Assembly: GCA_051251725.1 (NCBI GenBank)
Contig: JBPOFN010000036.1
Span: forward strand, 1 to 43,411
DNA length: 43,411 bases
Direction of reading: 5' to 3'
DNA from: JALZUE01 sp051251725
Lineage (GTDB): Bacteria; Pseudomonadota; Gammaproteobacteria; Enterobacterales; Alteromonadaceae
The position numbers and the translations under genes are program-made. Of the stretch, positions 41,514-43,411 are shown piece after piece (the first letter of the stretch is position 1; each line of letters begins with the position of its first letter). The notes under the pieces are model-generated. The model was given only the letters and a program-made list of their open reading frames with translations, was not told where the DNA came from and did no database searches.

Positions 41514-42272
41514 GTGCTTTGGCAAAAAATTTATTCCATGATCAAAATCAAGTTAGTGCATAACCTTTATAGTATTAGTAGTATATTTTTAGTTATCGCA
41601 CTTTGTTGGCTAACCCTTTATAAAGCTAACTTTTTTTATGGTTTTTGGCACCAACATGGCGGAATTTCAGCCACTATCAGTTATTTTTCACCAAAAAACA
41701 TTCATATCAAGGGTTTTGAAAATACCACAAAAGCTGAGCACATTAGATTATTTAAAGCGATCAGTTATGCAGTACACCTTGCTCCTGACTCGCTGGCGAA
41801 TATTACTTTTACATCCCCCGATAAACCAACGCCAAAACCACTTTTACATCAACGAGAAATCGTACACCTCAATGATGTCGCCAATACCATTCAAGTATTG
41901 TATTTACTGATTTTGATGAATATTATCGGTTGGCTATGGTGTCTACGTTATTATTTGCAGAACAAACAAAAATTACCTAGCCTGATCAAACAACTAATTA
42001 ATACTTCAGTGTTTATCGCCGTGATATTAATCGTTTTATTTATTATTGGGCCAACCGCCGTTTTTTACTGGTTTCATCAATTGATATTTCCAGATAATCA
42101 TCAATGGTTTTTTTATTATGAAGACTCGTTAATGTCGACTTTGATGTCAGCGCCTGATTTATTTGGCTGGATAGCCTTAGAATGGCTAATACTATTTTGC
42201 TGTTATTTTTTGGTGTTACAATATGCCAGTATCTATGGCGTTAAATACTGGCAAGATTACAAGTCGCGTTGA
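41514..42272 (+). CDS. DUF1461 / TIGR01906-type integral membrane protein
   Basis: Membrane protein of unknown function. Four hydrophobic helices are visible: about 20-40 (IFLVIALCWLTLY), 130-150, 165-185 (VFIAVILIVLFIIGPTAVFYWF) and 220-240. The segment VFYWFHQLIFPDNHQWFFYYEDSLMSTLMSAPDLFGWIALEWL resembles the DUF1461 family signature (HQLFF, W, L.YP..FF), recognised by pattern. Two starts are possible: GTG at 41514 and ATG at 41538; neither has a good ribosome site. Flanked by galM (divergent) and a GNAT gene (convergent), so the context gives no clue. Confidence 0.65.
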   Translation: MLWQKIYSMIKIKLVHNLYSISSIFLVIALCWLTLYKANFFYGFWHQHGGISATISYFSPKNIHIKGFENTTKAEHIRLFKAISYAVHLAPDSLANITFTSPDKPTPKPLLHQREIVHLNDVANTIQVLYLLILMNIIGWLWCLRYYLQNKQKLPSLIKQLINTSVFIAVILIVLFIIGPTAVFYWFHQLIFPDNHQWFFYYEDSLMSTLMSAPDLFGWIALEWLILFCCYFLVLQYASIYGVKYWQDYKSR

Positions 42273-42373
42273 TACTTTGACTCTTAATGCTTTTATTGTC
42301 GATATTTGTACACTTGATATCTGAACTGTTGATTTTGTCCCGTGGATATTAGCAGTAATGTTACAACGTTAAT

Positions 42374-42964
42374 TTATAACACTAGTTTATATTGCAATGA
42401 CTTTTTCACCGCCGGCCATTCATTGTCGATAATTGAAAAAAGCACAGAGTCGCGATAAATCCCATCTTTGTCGATTTTATGATTGCGAATTATGCCTTCT
42501 TGTTTAGCGCCAATCCGAGCAATTGCAGCTCTTGATTTATGATTATGCCAATGGGTTTGAAACACCACAGCTATAGTTTTTAAAGACTCAAAAGCATAAG
42601 TTAATAAAAGTAATTTAGTTTCGGTGTTTACTCCTGTTCTTTGATAAGACTTAGCATACCAAGTATAGCCAATTTCAATACGCCGATTGACCGGATCAGC
42701 CTCATATAAACGGGTAGCGCCAATGATACGATTACTTTGTTTTTCAATCACAACAAAAGGCATCGCCTGTGTTTGTGCTTTTTGTTGTAACGCTTTTTCG
42801 AGATAAGCATCAATATTGTCTTCATTAGGCACACTGGTAAACCAAAGTGATGACAAGTTACCGTCTTTCGCGGCAATCAGTAGTGCCGTTTTGTCTGATT
42901 TTCTAAGTGGCCTTAAAGTGACTAACTCACCTTCTAAAACCGTTTCTGCTAACCACTGAGTCAT
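42374..42964 (-). CDS. GNAT N-acetyltransferase, RimJ/RimL type
   Basis: Acetyl-CoA dependent acetyltransferase of 196 residues. LEGELVTLRPLRKSDKTALL opens the RimJ/RimL-like fold; IEIGYTWYAKSYQRTGVNTETKLLLLTYAFE carries the acetyl-CoA binding Q/R-x-x-G region in the form YQRTGVN, and HWHNHKSRAAIARIGAKQEGIIRNHKI is the conserved NxxSxxxxxxxGFxxEG-like segment. Related proteins acetylate protein N-termini or small molecules; the substrate cannot be given. It is convergent with the DUF1461 gene and 68 bp upstream of the last GNAT gene on the same strand. Confidence 0.87.
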   Translation of the reverse strand: MTQWLAETVLEGELVTLRPLRKSDKTALLIAAKDGNLSSLWFTSVPNEDNIDAYLEKALQQKAQTQAMPFVVIEKQSNRIIGATRLYEADPVNRRIEIGYTWYAKSYQRTGVNTETKLLLLTYAFESLKTIAVVFQTHWHNHKSRAAIARIGAKQEGIIRNHKIDKDGIYRDSVLFSIIDNEWPAVKKSLQYKLVL

Positions 42965-43032
42965 TTATTTCTCTTACTTAGTTATTGGTAAAAAATTTAG
43001 TTTGAACTTGCTTTTATTAACGACTTTATTAA

Positions 43033-43323
43033 TTAATAACCGGTAAAATCACGTGTTTCCATAAACATTTGGGCCTCATGTAATTGAGCAAAACCAAATT
43101 GCTGATACAAGTGGTGAGCATCTTGGGTCGCTAACATTATTCTTCGTAAACCTTGTAATTGATCATGGTTAAAAATAAAAGCTAATAATAGTTTACCTAA
43201 ACCTTGCCCTTGATGTGCAGGAGCAATAAAAACATCTGATAAATACGCAAACGTGGCTTTATCGGTGATCATGCGTGCAAAGCCAACTTGCTGGCCGTTT
43301 TGAGTATAAAGGCCAAAACACAA
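43033..43323 (-). CDS. GNAT acetyltransferase, N-terminally incomplete (possible pseudogene)
   Basis: The 96 residues cover the core of a small GNAT protein: NSLCFGLYTQNGQQVGFARMITD, ATFAYLSDVFIAP, acetyl-CoA loop HQGQGLGKLLLAF and DAHHLYQQFGFAQLHEAQMFME. Homologues of this type have roughly 40 more residues in front. In this frame the only start before the in-frame TGA (43402-43404) is TTG at 43323, with no ribosome site. The homology continues in frame upstream of it (PLENS just before), so either a non-standard start is used or the 5' end is broken; an eight-A run near 43370 is a candidate frameshift point. The window edge prevents a decision. Confidence 0.55.
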   Translation of the reverse strand: MCFGLYTQNGQQVGFARMITDKATFAYLSDVFIAPAHQGQGLGKLLLAFIFNHDQLQGLRRIMLATQDAHHLYQQFGFAQLHEAQMFMETRDFTGY

Positions 43324-43411
43324 CGAATTTTCAAGGGGGCGTTCAAAATTCTGTGTCAGCTTAATTTTTTTTAAATATCGAGGACACTGTCTAAACGTCC
43401 TTCAAAATAAA

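Noticed and set aside
1..43411. CRISPR array, rRNA genes, insertion sequences
   Set aside because: No regularly spaced repeats, no rRNA-like sequence and no transposase or terminal inverted repeats were seen.

Overview
The window is chromosomal DNA of a marine gammaproteobacterium of the Alteromonadales, most like Colwelliaceae (Colwellia/Thalassotalea type). The grounds are AT-rich coding DNA, protein sequences close to but distinct from E. coli and Vibrio homologues, and enterobacterial-type gene order (rlmE-ftsH-folP-glmM-secG-leuU; rnm-yciO-rluB divergent from the trp operon). No database search was possible, so the family placement is an inference.

Layout. (1) 1-4680 is a mobile region cut by the left edge. 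All genes run leftward: a partial tyrosine integrase, a rolling-circle/filamentous-phage type replication initiator, an AlpA-like regulator, an unrecognised 308-residue protein, and a second, complete P4-type integrase next to the 3' end of tRNA-Leu(GAG). In E. coli leuU is followed by metY-rimP-nusA; here the element lies in that position. (2) 4680-10930 is the leftward housekeeping run rlmE, ftsH, folP, glmM, tpiA, secG, leuU, with yhbY divergent. (3) 11345-18730 holds a class I cyclic-di-GMP riboswitch in front of a small secreted DUF3718-type protein, then a patatin-like phospholipase, a KefB-type antiporter, a GGDEF diguanylate cyclase with an intact inhibitory site, a putative zinc-binding protein and an RhlE-type helicase. 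(4) 18895-21841 is pntAB. (5) 22238-25699 is a leftward minor-pilin operon (pilE, fimT, pilV, pilW, pilX) with a greatly enlarged PilX and no pilY1. (6) 25815-31643 is leftward and holds ycgN, mltB, ycgL, rnd, rluB, yciO and rnm. (7) 31821-39105 is a complete rightward trp operon (trpL, a second Trp-rich small ORF, trpE, G, D, CF, B, A) with a readable attenuator. (8) The right end has an AlkC-type DNA glycosylase with an Ig-like tail, galM, a DUF1461 membrane protein and two GNAT acetyltransferases, the last one N-terminally incomplete.

How the genes work together. The trp genes form one biosynthetic unit controlled at the leader. The GGDEF enzyme could make the ligand sensed by the nearby riboswitch. 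The pilins form a tip-initiation complex whose largest member may also be the surface-exposed part.

The most interesting signals are the second Trp-rich leader ORF between the trp attenuator and trpE, the c-di-GMP riboswitch on an uncharacterised secreted protein, the beta-solenoid-like PilX, and the AlpA/Rep/Int cassette with its strong hairpin.
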